From positions 1-64,000 of the forward strand of contig DAHWOV010000001.1 in NCBI GenBank assembly GCA_027339205.1: a stretch of DNA of 64,000 nucleotides, written 5' to 3'. A program made the translations under genes and the position numbers. Source of the stretch: JAJYVT01 sp027339205. Its GTDB lineage: Bacteria; Actinomycetota; Acidimicrobiia; Acidimicrobiales; RAAP-2. Below, piece after piece: positions 49,415-57,746 of this stretch. The notes under the pieces are model-generated. The model searched no databases. It was not told where the DNA came from and saw only the letters and a list, made by a program, of their open reading frames with translations. Position 1 is the first letter of the stretch. The number at the start of each line of letters is the position of its first letter.

Positions 49415-50509
49415 TCAGCGCTCGCCGGAGGCGAAGAACGTGGCCTGGAGGCGCGGCACTGCGGCCACCACGAGGGCTCCGTCGTGCAGCAGCGTCTCGA
49501 ACGGCCCCACGAGCCCCGGGTCGAACAGCGACCCCGAGCCGTCCCGGAGCTGCTTGCACGCCTCTTCGGGCGATAGCGGCGCGCGATAAGGACGGAGCGC
49601 GGTGAGCGCCTCGAAGACGTCCACGATCGCGAGGATCCGGCCGTAAAAGGGGATGGAATCTCCGGCGAGCCCTTCGGGGTAGCCGGACCCGTCCCACCGC
49701 TCGTGGTGGGTCGCCACCGCGTCTGCCAGCGTCTGCTGCTCGATGTCGGCCTCACGGATGAGGTCCGCGCCGAGCCTCGGGTGCTGGCGTATGACCTCCC
49801 ATTCGCTCGGAGTGAGCGTACCGGGCTTCTGCAGGACCGGCTCGGGCACCGCAATCTTGCCGACGTCATGCAAGAGTCCTGCCCAGTACAGCGTGCGTCG
49901 CTCCTCCTCGTCGAGCCCGAGGGCGGCGCCGAGGCGGGACGCGTTGACGGCCACGCGCCGAGAGTGCCCGGCCGTGGTGGGGTCCCGGAGCTCGATCGCC
50001 TCGCTGATCAGGTGCAGCGTTCGCTGGTGGGTCGTCCTGATCTGCGTGGCCATCTCGCCGCTTTGGGAGGCGGCCTCCTGGAGAAGGAAGGTGCGAGCGC
50101 CAGCCAGCCAAGCCAGGCCTGCCGAGAGCACGGCGGTCAGCGCCCAGCTCGAGAGGGAAGGGTGGCTCCCGACGCGCCAGATCGGCGAGGAGGCGACCGC
50201 GACGACTGCGCTCGCGACGAGCCCTGCCCGCGCGCCCAGGAGCAGACCGGCACCCACCGCCGGGATGATCATGAGCTCGATGAGCGCGGGAACGGCTCCC
50301 CCGAAGAGCGTGATCACGGTCCAGGTCGCCACCAACAGGGCGACGCTTCCCGTCACGGCTGCCACGTGCCGGCCCGACCTGTCCTTGCGCCCCGTCCGCC
50401 TCGCAGCGAGCCATACGTCCCTCCACGTCCAGCCGATCCGGGGCTCGATGCGCGCGGGGGGAAGATCGAGCTCGATGACGCTTGCGCGTGTGAGGTCCCC
50501 ATCCCGCAC
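49415..50509 (-). CDS. HD-GYP-domain c-di-GMP phosphodiesterase, membrane-bound
   Basis: This is a 364-residue protein. N-terminal residues ~50-145 form about four transmembrane helices, then an HD-GYP domain: the metal-binding His214-Asp215 in LLHDVGKIAVPE, HHERWDGSGYP (GYP near 275) and GRILAIVDVFEAL. It hydrolyses cyclic di-GMP, opposing the GGDEF enzyme at 39-40 kb. GTG at 50509 is the start. The C-terminal ~60 residues are extra. It has no partner genes near it. Confidence 0.88.
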   Translation of the reverse strand: MRDGDLTRASVIELDLPPARIEPRIGWTWRDVWLAARRTGRKDRSGRHVAAVTGSVALLVATWTVITLFGGAVPALIELMIIPAVGAGLLLGARAGLVASAVVAVASSPIWRVGSHPSLSSWALTAVLSAGLAWLAGARTFLLQEAASQSGEMATQIRTTHQRTLHLISEAIELRDPTTAGHSRRVAVNASRLGAALGLDEEERRTLYWAGLLHDVGKIAVPEPVLQKPGTLTPSEWEVIRQHPRLGADLIREADIEQQTLADAVATHHERWDGSGYPEGLAGDSIPFYGRILAIVDVFEALTALRPYRAPLSPEEACKQLRDGSGSLFDPGLVGPFETLLHDGALVVAAVPRLQATFFASGER

Positions 50510-50570
50510 TCAAGCGAGGATCGCTCGTAAAGCGAAAGAGTTGTAGAGGCGAAGGTCCCTTCCGGTCAGC

Positions 50571-50786
50571 TCATGGAGGTGTGGAGACGGACAGGCCGTC
50601 CAGGAGGTGTGCCGCCCGGTTGCGGTGGATGCCGAGGAGTGTCGCGACCGCTCGCCAGGTCCATCCCTGCGCGCGAAGCTCGCTCACGGCGTCCCTGCGG
50701 AGCCGCACGACCTCTGAGCGGCTGGTCTCCAGCGCTCTGAGCACGTCATGCGCCGCCTTCGCTCGGGCCGCGGCATCCTCGATCAT
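50571..50786 (-). CDS. Small helix-turn-helix protein
   Basis: This is a 71-residue protein from ATG 50786. Two helices (AAARAKAAHDVLRALETSR and EVVRLRRDAVSELRAQG) are followed by WTWRAVATLLGIHRNRAAHLL, a helix-turn-helix like that of sigma-type or small actinobacterial regulators. An earlier start at 50834 would add 16 residues with little support. The target is unknown. Upstream (50787-51024) no gene is seen; a CAATCGATTG palindrome lies at 50934-50943. Confidence 0.6.
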   Translation of the reverse strand: MIEDAAARAKAAHDVLRALETSRSEVVRLRRDAVSELRAQGWTWRAVATLLGIHRNRAAHLLDGLSVSTPP

Positions 50787-51024
50787 TGCGATCGAGGAGA
50801 GCTCGACCCACCCCTGCGCTGCGCGGTGGCGCATACGCCCGCCAGCCTTGTGACATCCGAGATGAAGTGGTAGGGACCAAGGTCTCCATTCCGTGGTCAG
50901 CGTCGAGGCTCAGCGGACGAGCCCTGCCGCACACAATCGATTGCGGTGACCGTTCCGAACGGCTCGGGAGCAGGCTGAGACGGCTGGCGTTGCGGGCGTC
51001 GGCTGCGGGCGTCGGTCGTCCCGG

Positions 51025-51690
51025 TCAGCCGCCGGCGGGATCCGGCGGGCGGTCGGACCGCTCTCGGAGTGCTCCCCAGTGCCCGTAGTGGAGCCGCATC
51101 GTGCCGGCAGGTGGGTGCAGGCGGAGCGATCCAGAGGGCGGGTCGGCGCCGTCGGGGTAGCCGAGCGCGACGGCGCCGAAGAGCCGCCAGCCGGCCGGGG
51201 CCCCGATGGCGCGGAGCACCTCGCCCTCCGCTCTGAAGTTGCCGAGGAAGCACGCGCCGAGCCCGGCCGACGTGGCCCCGAGGAGGAGCGTCATCACGCC
51301 GAACGCCGCGTCGGCGAACCAGTACGGCACGGGCCAGCGGGCGTCGGAGGTCCCGAGCCCGAGGTCCTGAGAGGAGCGCAGCTTGTCCGGCTCCGCGTAG
51401 CGCGCCACGTAGGCCGCGGGGGAGGCGAGGGAGAGCACCACGACCGGTGCGCGCGACAGCCCGGGCCAGCGGCGGGAGCCGGCGCGCCAGTGCGCAGTGG
51501 TCGCGGCAGACCAGTAGCGCGAGGTCTCGGCGCTCCCTTCGAGCACGACCCACGCCGTGCCGCGCGTGTTGCCTGCGCTGGGCGCTCGCAGCGCGCCCGC
51601 AAGCAGTTGGTCGAGCGCGCCGGGGGGAAGGGGTCGCGTCGAGAAGCTGCGGACCATCCGTCGAGCCCGCGCGGCGTCGCCTACGTCCAT
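51025..51690 (-). CDS. Nitroreductase-family flavoprotein
   Basis: This is a 221-residue protein of the FMN-dependent nitroreductase fold: RRMVRSFSTRPLPPGALDQLL, GALRAPSAGNTRGTAWVVLE, a middle helix (FADAAFGVMTLLLGATSAGLGACFLG) and VALGYPDG near the end. The pattern matches bacterial proteins of unknown substrate, often annotated as nitroreductases. ATG at 51690 gives this length. It is divergent from the rhodanese–ThiF gene with 69 bp between starts. Confidence 0.83.
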   Translation of the reverse strand: MDVGDAARARRMVRSFSTRPLPPGALDQLLAGALRAPSAGNTRGTAWVVLEGSAETSRYWSAATTAHWRAGSRRWPGLSRAPVVVLSLASPAAYVARYAEPDKLRSSQDLGLGTSDARWPVPYWFADAAFGVMTLLLGATSAGLGACFLGNFRAEGEVLRAIGAPAGWRLFGAVALGYPDGADPPSGSLRLHPPAGTMRLHYGHWGALRERSDRPPDPAGG

Positions 51691-51745
51691 GTGCCCAGTC
51701 TGGCGGGTTGGACGGGTGGTGTCTCCCAATTGTTGACCCCCCTGG

Positions 51746-51751
51746 TAGGGT
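51746..51751 (+). promoter_or_regulatory. Putative -10 hexamer TAGGGT (leaderless rhodanese–ThiF gene)
   Basis: TAGGGT lies 8 nt before ATG 51760. The spacer ATTGCCGC has no ribosome site. Confidence 0.45.
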
Positions 51752-51759
51752 ATTGCCGC

Positions 51760-52917
51760 ATGACGACGCCTCGCGAGCTTCTGGCACAGGCAAAGGCCGC
51801 GATCGTCGAGGTCGAGCCCGAAGAGGCCGCCCGCCGGCTCGGGGCCGCCGTCTTCCTCGACGTCCGTGAGCCCGACGAGTACGAGCAGGGGGCGATCCCC
51901 GGGGCGGTCCACCTCCCGCGTGGGAACCTCGAGTTCAGCGTCGAGGGGAGGATCCCCGACAAGGAGCGCCAGCTCGTCGTCTACTGCGCGGGCGGCACCA
52001 GGTCGGCGTTCGCTGCCAAGACGCTCGTGGACCTCGGCTACCGCGACGTCGTCTCGCTGGTGGGCGGCTTCAACCGCTGGAAGGACGAGGGCCGTGACTG
52101 GGGCATTCCCCGGACCCTTACGAGTGACCAGCGGAACCGCTACCATCGCCACCTCCTGCTTCCCGAGGTGGGGGAGCAGGGCCAGCAGACGCTCCTCGAC
52201 TCCAAGGTGCTCCTGCTCGGCGCGGGCGGGCTCGGGTCACCGGCCGGCTTGTACCTGGCTGCGGCGGGCGTCGGGACGATCGGCATCGTCGACATGGACG
52301 TGGTCGACGAGTCGAACCTCCAGCGCCAGATCCTGCACAACCTCGACCGCATCGGGGAGCGCAAGGTCGACTCGGCCAAGAAGACGCTCACGGCGCTCAA
52401 CCCCGACGTCACGGTCGAGACCTTCGACGTGCGTCTCGGCGCCGACAACGTGCTCGACATCTTCGACGGGTACGACCTGGTGGTCGACGGCACCGACAAT
52501 TTCCCGACCCGCTACCTCGTGAACGACGCCTCGCTCTTGAAGCGGATCCCCGTCGTGCACGGCTCGATCTTCCGATTCGAGGGCCAGGTCACGGTGTTCG
52601 ACCCCTACAACGGACCGTGCTACCGCTGCCTCATCCCCGAGCCGCCCCCTGCAGAGCTCGCCCCCTCGTGCGCGGAGGCCGGCGTGCTCGGGGTTCTCCC
52701 CGGCATCGTGGGGAGCATCCAGGCGGTGGAAGCCATCAAGATGCTGCTCAGCCTGGGTGACCCGCTCGTCGGGCGCTTGCTCGCCTACGACGCGCTCGAA
52801 GAGACGTTTCGGACGTTCAAGCTGCGACGCGATCCCGAGTGCCCGGCCTGTGGGGAGCACGTGGGCGAGATCGTCATCGCCGACTACGACGAGCTCTGCA
52901 TGCCGCACGCCCGCTGA
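51760..52917 (+). CDS. Rhodanese–ThiF/MoeB adenylyltransferase fusion
   Basis: This is a sulfur-carrier activating enzyme of 385 residues. An N-terminal rhodanese domain (~1-115, active-site Cys in VVYCAGGTRS, FLDVREPDEYEQGAIPG) is followed by the E1-like domain (GAGGLGSPAGLYLAAAGVG, GDM-like VDMDVVDESNLQRQ, DGTDNFPTRY, SCAEAGVLGVLPG). Zinc ligands are CYRC and CPAC. In MOCS3/MoeBR fusions the rhodanese is C-terminal, so this order is reversed. It would adenylate MoaD/ThiS/CysO-type carriers and supply sulfur. Confidence 0.88.
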   Translation: MTTPRELLAQAKAAIVEVEPEEAARRLGAAVFLDVREPDEYEQGAIPGAVHLPRGNLEFSVEGRIPDKERQLVVYCAGGTRSAFAAKTLVDLGYRDVVSLVGGFNRWKDEGRDWGIPRTLTSDQRNRYHRHLLLPEVGEQGQQTLLDSKVLLLGAGGLGSPAGLYLAAAGVGTIGIVDMDVVDESNLQRQILHNLDRIGERKVDSAKKTLTALNPDVTVETFDVRLGADNVLDIFDGYDLVVDGTDNFPTRYLVNDASLLKRIPVVHGSIFRFEGQVTVFDPYNGPCYRCLIPEPPPAELAPSCAEAGVLGVLPGIVGSIQAVEAIKMLLSLGDPLVGRLLAYDALEETFRTFKLRRDPECPACGEHVGEIVIADYDELCMPHAR

Positions 52918-52940
52918 CGGGCGGCGAGCGGCCGGGGGCT

Positions 52941-52983
52941 CCCGGATCAGGCCCGGATCAGCCCGGAGCAGGCTCGGAGCAGG
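52941..52983. repeat. Degenerate 11-bp tandem repeat
   Basis: Four units of CCCGGATCAGG/CCCGGAGCAGG/CTCGGAGCAGG type follow the rhodanese–ThiF gene. Confidence 0.55.
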
Positions 52984-53096
52984 TGCTTGGAGCCGCGTGG
53001 CGGCCCGCTTCGTCCCTGGTCTTCGGGCCTCTTCTTCAGGCTCTCCACACCGAATTTCAACGCGATCCCAAGGTTCGCCTGAGACGATTCTTGGTG

Positions 53097-53714
53097 ATGA
53101 CCCGGTCCCTCAGTGCGCCCGGCGCGCCGGAGACGCCCGGTCGCCGTCGTCTCTGGCTGGTCCGCCATGGTGAGACGGCCTGGAACGCGTCCGGGCTCGT
53201 CCAAGGCCAGCGCGACCCGGGACTGACCTCCAAGGGACGTGCACAGGCGGGACGCTGTGCCCGGTCGCTCGTCGCCGGGCGCGAGGTCGAAGCGCTGTAC
53301 TCGAGCGACCTCCGGCGCGCGCTCGAGACGGCAGCGCCTCTTGCTGAGGCGCTGGAGCTCCCCGTCCGGGTCGAGCCGGGCCTGCGAGAGCGTGCGCTCG
53401 GCGACGCGGAGGGCCTCCCGAGCGCGCTGCTCGGCCCGTCGAGCTCGGGTGTCGAGCTCGGACGCGTGGTCGACGCCGACGCGGCGCCGGAGGGCGGCGA
53501 GACGGTACGACAGCTCTACGAACGCGTAGCGCTGTGTGCGACGCGCCTCGTGGCGTCTCACCGAAAGGACGTCGTGCTCGTCTGCCACGGCGGGGTCGTG
53601 CGCGTCCTGCTCGCCTGGATCGACGGCGTGACGCCCGAGGAGATGACCTGGCCCGAGATCGACAACGGGGTGCCGATCGTGCGGAGCCTTCCCTCCGCAC
53701 TGATCGGGGCCTGA
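53097..53714 (+). CDS. Histidine phosphatase family protein (phosphoglycerate mutase-like)
   Basis: This is a 205-residue phosphatase. The catalytic motif is LVRHGETAWN (the phospho-His), with Arg in LYSSDLRRALETA and the second His in VVLVCHGGVVRVLLAW; Glu lies in LRERALGDAEG. ATG at 53097 is preceded by no clear ribosome site. ComA begins 14 bp downstream behind GAGGAGGG. This could make it a candidate phosphatase for the phosphorylated ComA product, although that is an inference. Sugar or alpha-ribazole phosphatase are alternatives. Confidence 0.86.
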   Translation: MTRSLSAPGAPETPGRRRLWLVRHGETAWNASGLVQGQRDPGLTSKGRAQAGRCARSLVAGREVEALYSSDLRRALETAAPLAEALELPVRVEPGLRERALGDAEGLPSALLGPSSSGVELGRVVDADAAPEGGETVRQLYERVALCATRLVASHRKDVVLVCHGGVVRVLLAWIDGVTPEEMTWPEIDNGVPIVRSLPSALIGA

Positions 53715-53727
53715 CCGAGGAGGGAAC

Positions 53728-54525
53728 ATGAACCCGACCACGCTCACGCTTCCACGACGCAGCGCAAAGCCGCGCGAGGTCGGACTGACGATGGTCGTGG
53801 ACGGGGGTGTGCCCGTCGGTGCGTTGCGGGACATCACCGCCAGCGCGGGCGAGTACCTCGACTTCGTGAAGTTCGGCTGGGGGACCGCAGTCGTGACCCG
53901 GGAGCTCGGCGAGAAGATCGAGCTGCTCGAAGCCAACGACGTCGACTTCTACTTCGGAGGGACGCTGTTCGAGAAGTACGTCCTCCAGCGCCGGTTCGAC
54001 GACTTCCGGAAGCTGTGCCATGAGTGGGGTTGCACGTTCGTGGAGGTGTCCAACGGGACGATCGAGCTGTCCAACCTCGAAAAGACCGGGTACGTCCGCA
54101 AGCTGGCGGACGAGTTCACCGTGATCTCCGAGGTGGGGTTCAAGGACGCCGACCGTTCGGACCGGCTCAGCCCCCGCCGCTGGATCGAGTTCGTCGAAGA
54201 CGACCTCGCAGCAGGGGCCCAGCTCGTCACCCTCGAGGCGCGCGAGAGCGGGAGCTCGGGGATCTGCCACGCGGACGGCCAGCTGCGTGTGGGGCTCATC
54301 GAGGAGGTCGTGTGCGAGCTCCCGGTCGGCCGCCTGCTGTTCGAAGCCCCGACCACGGCCCTGCAGGCACACATGGTGCGCCGCGTCGGCCCGGACGTGA
54401 ACCTCGGGAACGTCGCGCCCAACGGGCTCCTTGCGCTCGAGACGCTCAGGCTCGGGCTCCGTGCGGACACCCTGACCGAATTCGAGGGGCCGGGCGAGGG
54501 GCCGGGCGAGGGGCTGGAACGGTGA
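53728..54525 (+). CDS. ComA-family protein (phosphosulfolactate synthase-like)
   Basis: This is a 265-residue TIM-barrel enzyme. Family motifs are FVKFGWGTAVV, FYFGGTLFEKYV, FVEVSNGTIELS, VISEVGFKD and LVTLEARESGSSGIC. The archaeal enzyme joins sulfite to phosphoenolpyruvate to form phosphosulfolactate, the first step of one coenzyme M route; plant HSA32 is also in this fold. GAGGAGGG precedes ATG 53728. It overlaps the VOC gene by 4 nt (GTGA). A C-terminal EGPGEGPGEG tail is encoded by a short repeat. Substrate in this host is inferred. Confidence 0.85.
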   Translation: MNPTTLTLPRRSAKPREVGLTMVVDGGVPVGALRDITASAGEYLDFVKFGWGTAVVTRELGEKIELLEANDVDFYFGGTLFEKYVLQRRFDDFRKLCHEWGCTFVEVSNGTIELSNLEKTGYVRKLADEFTVISEVGFKDADRSDRLSPRRWIEFVEDDLAAGAQLVTLEARESGSSGICHADGQLRVGLIEEVVCELPVGRLLFEAPTTALQAHMVRRVGPDVNLGNVAPNGLLALETLRLGLRADTLTEFEGPGEGPGEGLER

Positions 54526-54920
54526 AGGACCACGTGTTCCATCTCGCGATCCCGGTCCTCGACCTGGAGCTCGCACAGCGGTTCTACGTGACAGGCCTCG
54601 GCTGCAAGCTCGCCCGGACGTACCCGGACCGCATCACGCTCGACTTCTTCGGCGACCAGGTGGTCTGCCACCTGACGGAGCCTGAGCCCAGAGGCGGTCC
54701 CCTCTCGTTGTACCCGCGCCACTTCGGGATCACCTTTCGAAAGCGCAAAGATTTCGACCTCCTCTACCGCCTGGCACAGCTTCGCAAGATCCTCTTCTTT
54801 CGCGACGTCTCCACCCGCTTCGAGGGCACCGCCGAGGAGCACCACACCTTCGTGCTGCAGGACCCCTTCGAGAACCTGATCGAGTTCAAGCACTACCGAG
54901 ATCCGAGGATGTCCTACTGA
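54522..54920 (+). CDS. VOC-family (glyoxalase/dioxygenase fold) protein
   Basis: This is a 132-residue one-domain VOC protein. Putative metal ligands are His8 in FHLAIPVLD, a His in RHFGITF or EEHHTFVL, and Glu in LIEFKHY. GTG at 54522 overlaps the ComA stop by 4 nt, and the next gene starts one base after its stop, so the three are tightly coupled. The reaction type cannot be derived from the sequence. VOC enzymes range from isomerases to dioxygenases. Confidence 0.8.
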   Translation: MKDHVFHLAIPVLDLELAQRFYVTGLGCKLARTYPDRITLDFFGDQVVCHLTEPEPRGGPLSLYPRHFGITFRKRKDFDLLYRLAQLRKILFFRDVSTRFEGTAEEHHTFVLQDPFENLIEFKHYRDPRMSY

Positions 54921-54921
54921 G

Positions 54922-56469
54922 GTGACCTTCGCGGTCCGGTCACTCGAACGCACGCCGATCGCCCAGCGCGCGGGATTGCCAGACCTCATCTGGCTCCGCT
55001 CGCTTACGTCGTCGCGCCAGGTCTACCTCGAGCGGGCCGACGGGGGGCAGCGCGTCACCTATGGCGAGCTCTGCCGGGTGGCCGCGCGCTGGAGCGCGCT
55101 CCTCTTTGACCTCGACGTCCGCCCCGGGGCGACGGTGGGGGTGGCGGTCGCCGAGCCGGTCGAGTTCGCCGCGGTCTTCCTGGGCGTGCTCGCGTCCGGG
55201 CGCACCGCGGCGCCTCTCGACCCCTCCGCCACCGACGCCGAGCTCACCAGCGCGTGCGCACGAAGCTCCCCTCGAGTTGTGGTCGCAGATCGTCGGGCAC
55301 CCGAGGGGGTGCGGGCCGAGTGGCTCACGCTTCCTCCCGGTGCTTGCTTCCTCTCGGGCACACCGTGCGCCGCGCTGCGAACGCCGAGCCAGCATGCCGG
55401 TGGCGTCGTCCTCTCGACGTCCGGGACGACGGGCACGGCCAAGGTGATCCGGCTCGGCGAGGCACAGCTGCTCCACACCGCCCGAGCGGTCGCCGGGCAC
55501 CTCGAGCTCTCGTCGCAAGACCGCGGTTTCAACCCGCTGCCGCTCTTCCACATCAACGCGGAGGTCGTCGGGCTGCTCGCGACGCTCGTCTCCGGCGCGA
55601 CCCTCGTGCTCGACGACCGATTCCATCGCCGAGGGTTCTGGGAGACCATGGCCCGCCGGCGCGTGACGTGGATCAATGCCGTGCCGGCGATCCTCGCGAG
55701 GCTCGCCGCCCTCGAGGGCACAGAGGACGTCCCCGAGGCAGTCCGGTTCGCCAGATCGGCGTCGGCGCCACTGCCCGTGCCGGTGCTCGAGCGCTTCGAG
55801 AAGACGACGGGGATCCCCATTGTCGAGACCTACGGGATGACCGAGGCTGCCAGTCAGATCACCGCCAACCCGCTGCACGGACCCCGGAAGTCCGGCTCGG
55901 CCGGGGTCGCCGTCGGCACCGAGGTCCGCGTGGTCGCCGGCGAGCGCGAGGTGCTCGGTCCCAACGAGGTCGGCCGCGTCGTGATCCGCGGGCCGAGCGT
56001 GATCGCCGCGTACGCCTCGCCGGGCTACGAGGACCGCGTCGACCGCGACGGATGGCTCGAGACGGGCGACCTCGGCTACCTGGACCCCGACGGCTACCTC
56101 TTCCTCGTCGGCCGGGCGGACGACGTGATCAACCGGGGGGGCGAGAAGATCTACCCCAAGGAGCTCGAGGACGTGGTGCTCTCGGAGCCGGACGTGACCT
56201 CCGCCGCGGTCGTGGGGTGGGACCACCAGGTCCTCGGCCGGGTCCCGGTCGCCTACCTGGTCGTCGAGGGAGTCCGCGGGCCGCAGGACGAAGCTCGGGC
56301 GGTGCGCGTCGTCACCCGTGTCCACGCCCGGTGCGCGGAGGTGCTCTCACGTGCAAAGCGACCTGTTGCCTACCACGTCGTCGAACGGATGCCGCAGGGC
56401 GCGACGGGCAAGGTGCGCAGGAGCGCGCTGAGCGGTGTGCCTGCTGTCTATTCCCTGCTCGTGCGGTGA
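54922..56469 (+). CDS. AMP-dependent acyl-CoA synthetase/ligase
   Basis: This is a 515-residue ANL-family enzyme that activates a carboxylate as acyl-AMP and then a thioester. Motifs: P-loop STSGTTGTAKVI, A5 ETYGMTEAASQ, A8 hinge region GDLGYLDPDGYLFLVGRADDVINRGGEKIYPKELEDV, and A10 Lys in GATGKVRR. GTG at 54922 follows the VOC stop by one base, and the end overlaps the acyltransferase start (GTGA). The substrate could be a fatty acid or a small acid such as sulfolactate. Confidence 0.88.
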   Translation: MTFAVRSLERTPIAQRAGLPDLIWLRSLTSSRQVYLERADGGQRVTYGELCRVAARWSALLFDLDVRPGATVGVAVAEPVEFAAVFLGVLASGRTAAPLDPSATDAELTSACARSSPRVVVADRRAPEGVRAEWLTLPPGACFLSGTPCAALRTPSQHAGGVVLSTSGTTGTAKVIRLGEAQLLHTARAVAGHLELSSQDRGFNPLPLFHINAEVVGLLATLVSGATLVLDDRFHRRGFWETMARRRVTWINAVPAILARLAALEGTEDVPEAVRFARSASAPLPVPVLERFEKTTGIPIVETYGMTEAASQITANPLHGPRKSGSAGVAVGTEVRVVAGEREVLGPNEVGRVVIRGPSVIAAYASPGYEDRVDRDGWLETGDLGYLDPDGYLFLVGRADDVINRGGEKIYPKELEDVVLSEPDVTSAAVVGWDHQVLGRVPVAYLVVEGVRGPQDEARAVRVVTRVHARCAEVLSRAKRPVAYHVVERMPQGATGKVRRSALSGVPAVYSLLVR

Positions 56470-57689
56470 CGACGCGGCGCGCGAAGCCGCGGCTCGACCA
56501 TGTCGACGCGATGCGCCCGGTCAAGCAGGCCGGGGTGGTGTCGACGCACACGCTCATCTTCTTCGCGCCGGGGGCGGCCATCTCGGTGGGAGGAGCGCTG
56601 ATGCTGCTGCACGTCACGCGCGAGGCGTTCCTCTTCATCTCGGCGTGCATGCTCACCTACGGCTACTCGGACCTGCAGACCATCGGCTACCGGTACTTCT
56701 ACCGCCGGCGGTTCGTCTCCGTCGCCGTTCCCTACATGTGCTGGACGTTGGTCTACTTCGCCGTCTCCCTTCCCGGGTCGGGGCTCGGGCTGTCGAGCGG
56801 GCTCCAACACCTGGGATTCCTGCTCGGGACCGGCTACTACCAGCTCTACTACCTCGTGGTCATCATGCAGTTCTACTTGCTGTACCCGGCGCTGTTCTGG
56901 CTCGTGCGCCGGTTCGCCGGCCATCCCCGCGCCGTCGTGGCCGTCGCGCTCGGCGTCCAGGTCCTCATGACGAGCCTCATGCACTGGGGGGTCCTTCCGC
57001 CGCACATGCGCGGCTACTGGGCCACGAGGGAGATCACGTCCTATCTCTTCTACCTCGTCGCGGGCATGGTCGTCGCGATGAACCTCGACGCGGTGCACCG
57101 CTGGCTCCTTCGCAACGGGTGGCGGGTCCTAGGGGCCACCGTGGTCGCGGCGGTCATCGCCGAGGCGTGGTACGTTGCGGCGCACGACCACCTCGCCTCG
57201 TGGCTCGGTTCGGGCACGGATCCGCTCCAGCCGATCGTGATCCCGTTCAACATCGGTGCGATCGCCTGCGTCTATCTCTTCGGCGTGTGGCTCGTCCAAC
57301 CCGGGCGTTCCCGCCGGATCCGGGCGATGGCCATGTCGGGATCGGACAACTCCTACACGGTCTACCTTGCGCAGATGCTCTTCGTGTACGCGCTGGCCGA
57401 TCTCGGGTGGCGCTCGCTCGACCGCGTCGCGCCGTGGCCGCTCGTCGCGGTGGCGGGCGTCGCGATCATCTTCCTGTCGTGCGTGCTGATGGGGAGCCTC
57501 CTCGCGCGGACTCCCTTCTCGGTGGCGCTCACGGGTCGACGGCGCGAGAGATGGTCGACGTGGCTGCCACGAGAGTGGCGCAGGATCGACCAGGAGGAGC
57601 GACGCGACTCGACCGCGCCGATCGATCCGGATGCTGATCCTTTGAGGTCGTGGGCCGATGCCTCGCCCGCGGGGGCACGCAGCGTGTGA
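56466..57689 (+). CDS. Acyltransferase-3 family membrane protein
   Basis: This is a 407-residue polytopic membrane acyltransferase with about ten transmembrane helices. The N-terminus RLDHVDAMRPVKQAGVVSTHTLIFF places a His at the expected catalytic position of the family, and RYFYRRRFVSVAVPYMCWTLVYF matches the core. The final 60 residues are polar and charged. It overlaps the ligase gene by 4 nt. It would O-acylate a small molecule or glycan on the membrane, probably using the ligase product or a related CoA ester. Confidence 0.85.
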   Translation: MTTRRAKPRLDHVDAMRPVKQAGVVSTHTLIFFAPGAAISVGGALMLLHVTREAFLFISACMLTYGYSDLQTIGYRYFYRRRFVSVAVPYMCWTLVYFAVSLPGSGLGLSSGLQHLGFLLGTGYYQLYYLVVIMQFYLLYPALFWLVRRFAGHPRAVVAVALGVQVLMTSLMHWGVLPPHMRGYWATREITSYLFYLVAGMVVAMNLDAVHRWLLRNGWRVLGATVVAAVIAEAWYVAAHDHLASWLGSGTDPLQPIVIPFNIGAIACVYLFGVWLVQPGRSRRIRAMAMSGSDNSYTVYLAQMLFVYALADLGWRSLDRVAPWPLVAVAGVAIIFLSCVLMGSLLARTPFSVALTGRRRERWSTWLPREWRRIDQEERRDSTAPIDPDADPLRSWADASPAGARSV

Positions 57690-57733
57690 GCCCTGGGCGC
57701 CTCGCAGTGTGTGAGCCCGGGCGCCTCGCCGCC

Positions 57734-57739
57734 TAGCCT
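57734..57739 (+). promoter_or_regulatory. Putative -10 hexamer TAGCCT (leaderless mutase)
   Basis: TAGCCT lies 7 nt before GTG 57747 with no ribosome site. Confidence 0.45.
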
Positions 57740-57746
57740 TGTCCAC

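Noticed and set aside
55254..56465. Upstream extension of the acyltransferase-3 protein
   Set aside because: It is an out-of-frame reading of the acyl-CoA ligase gene; the 4-nt overlap sets the start at 56466.
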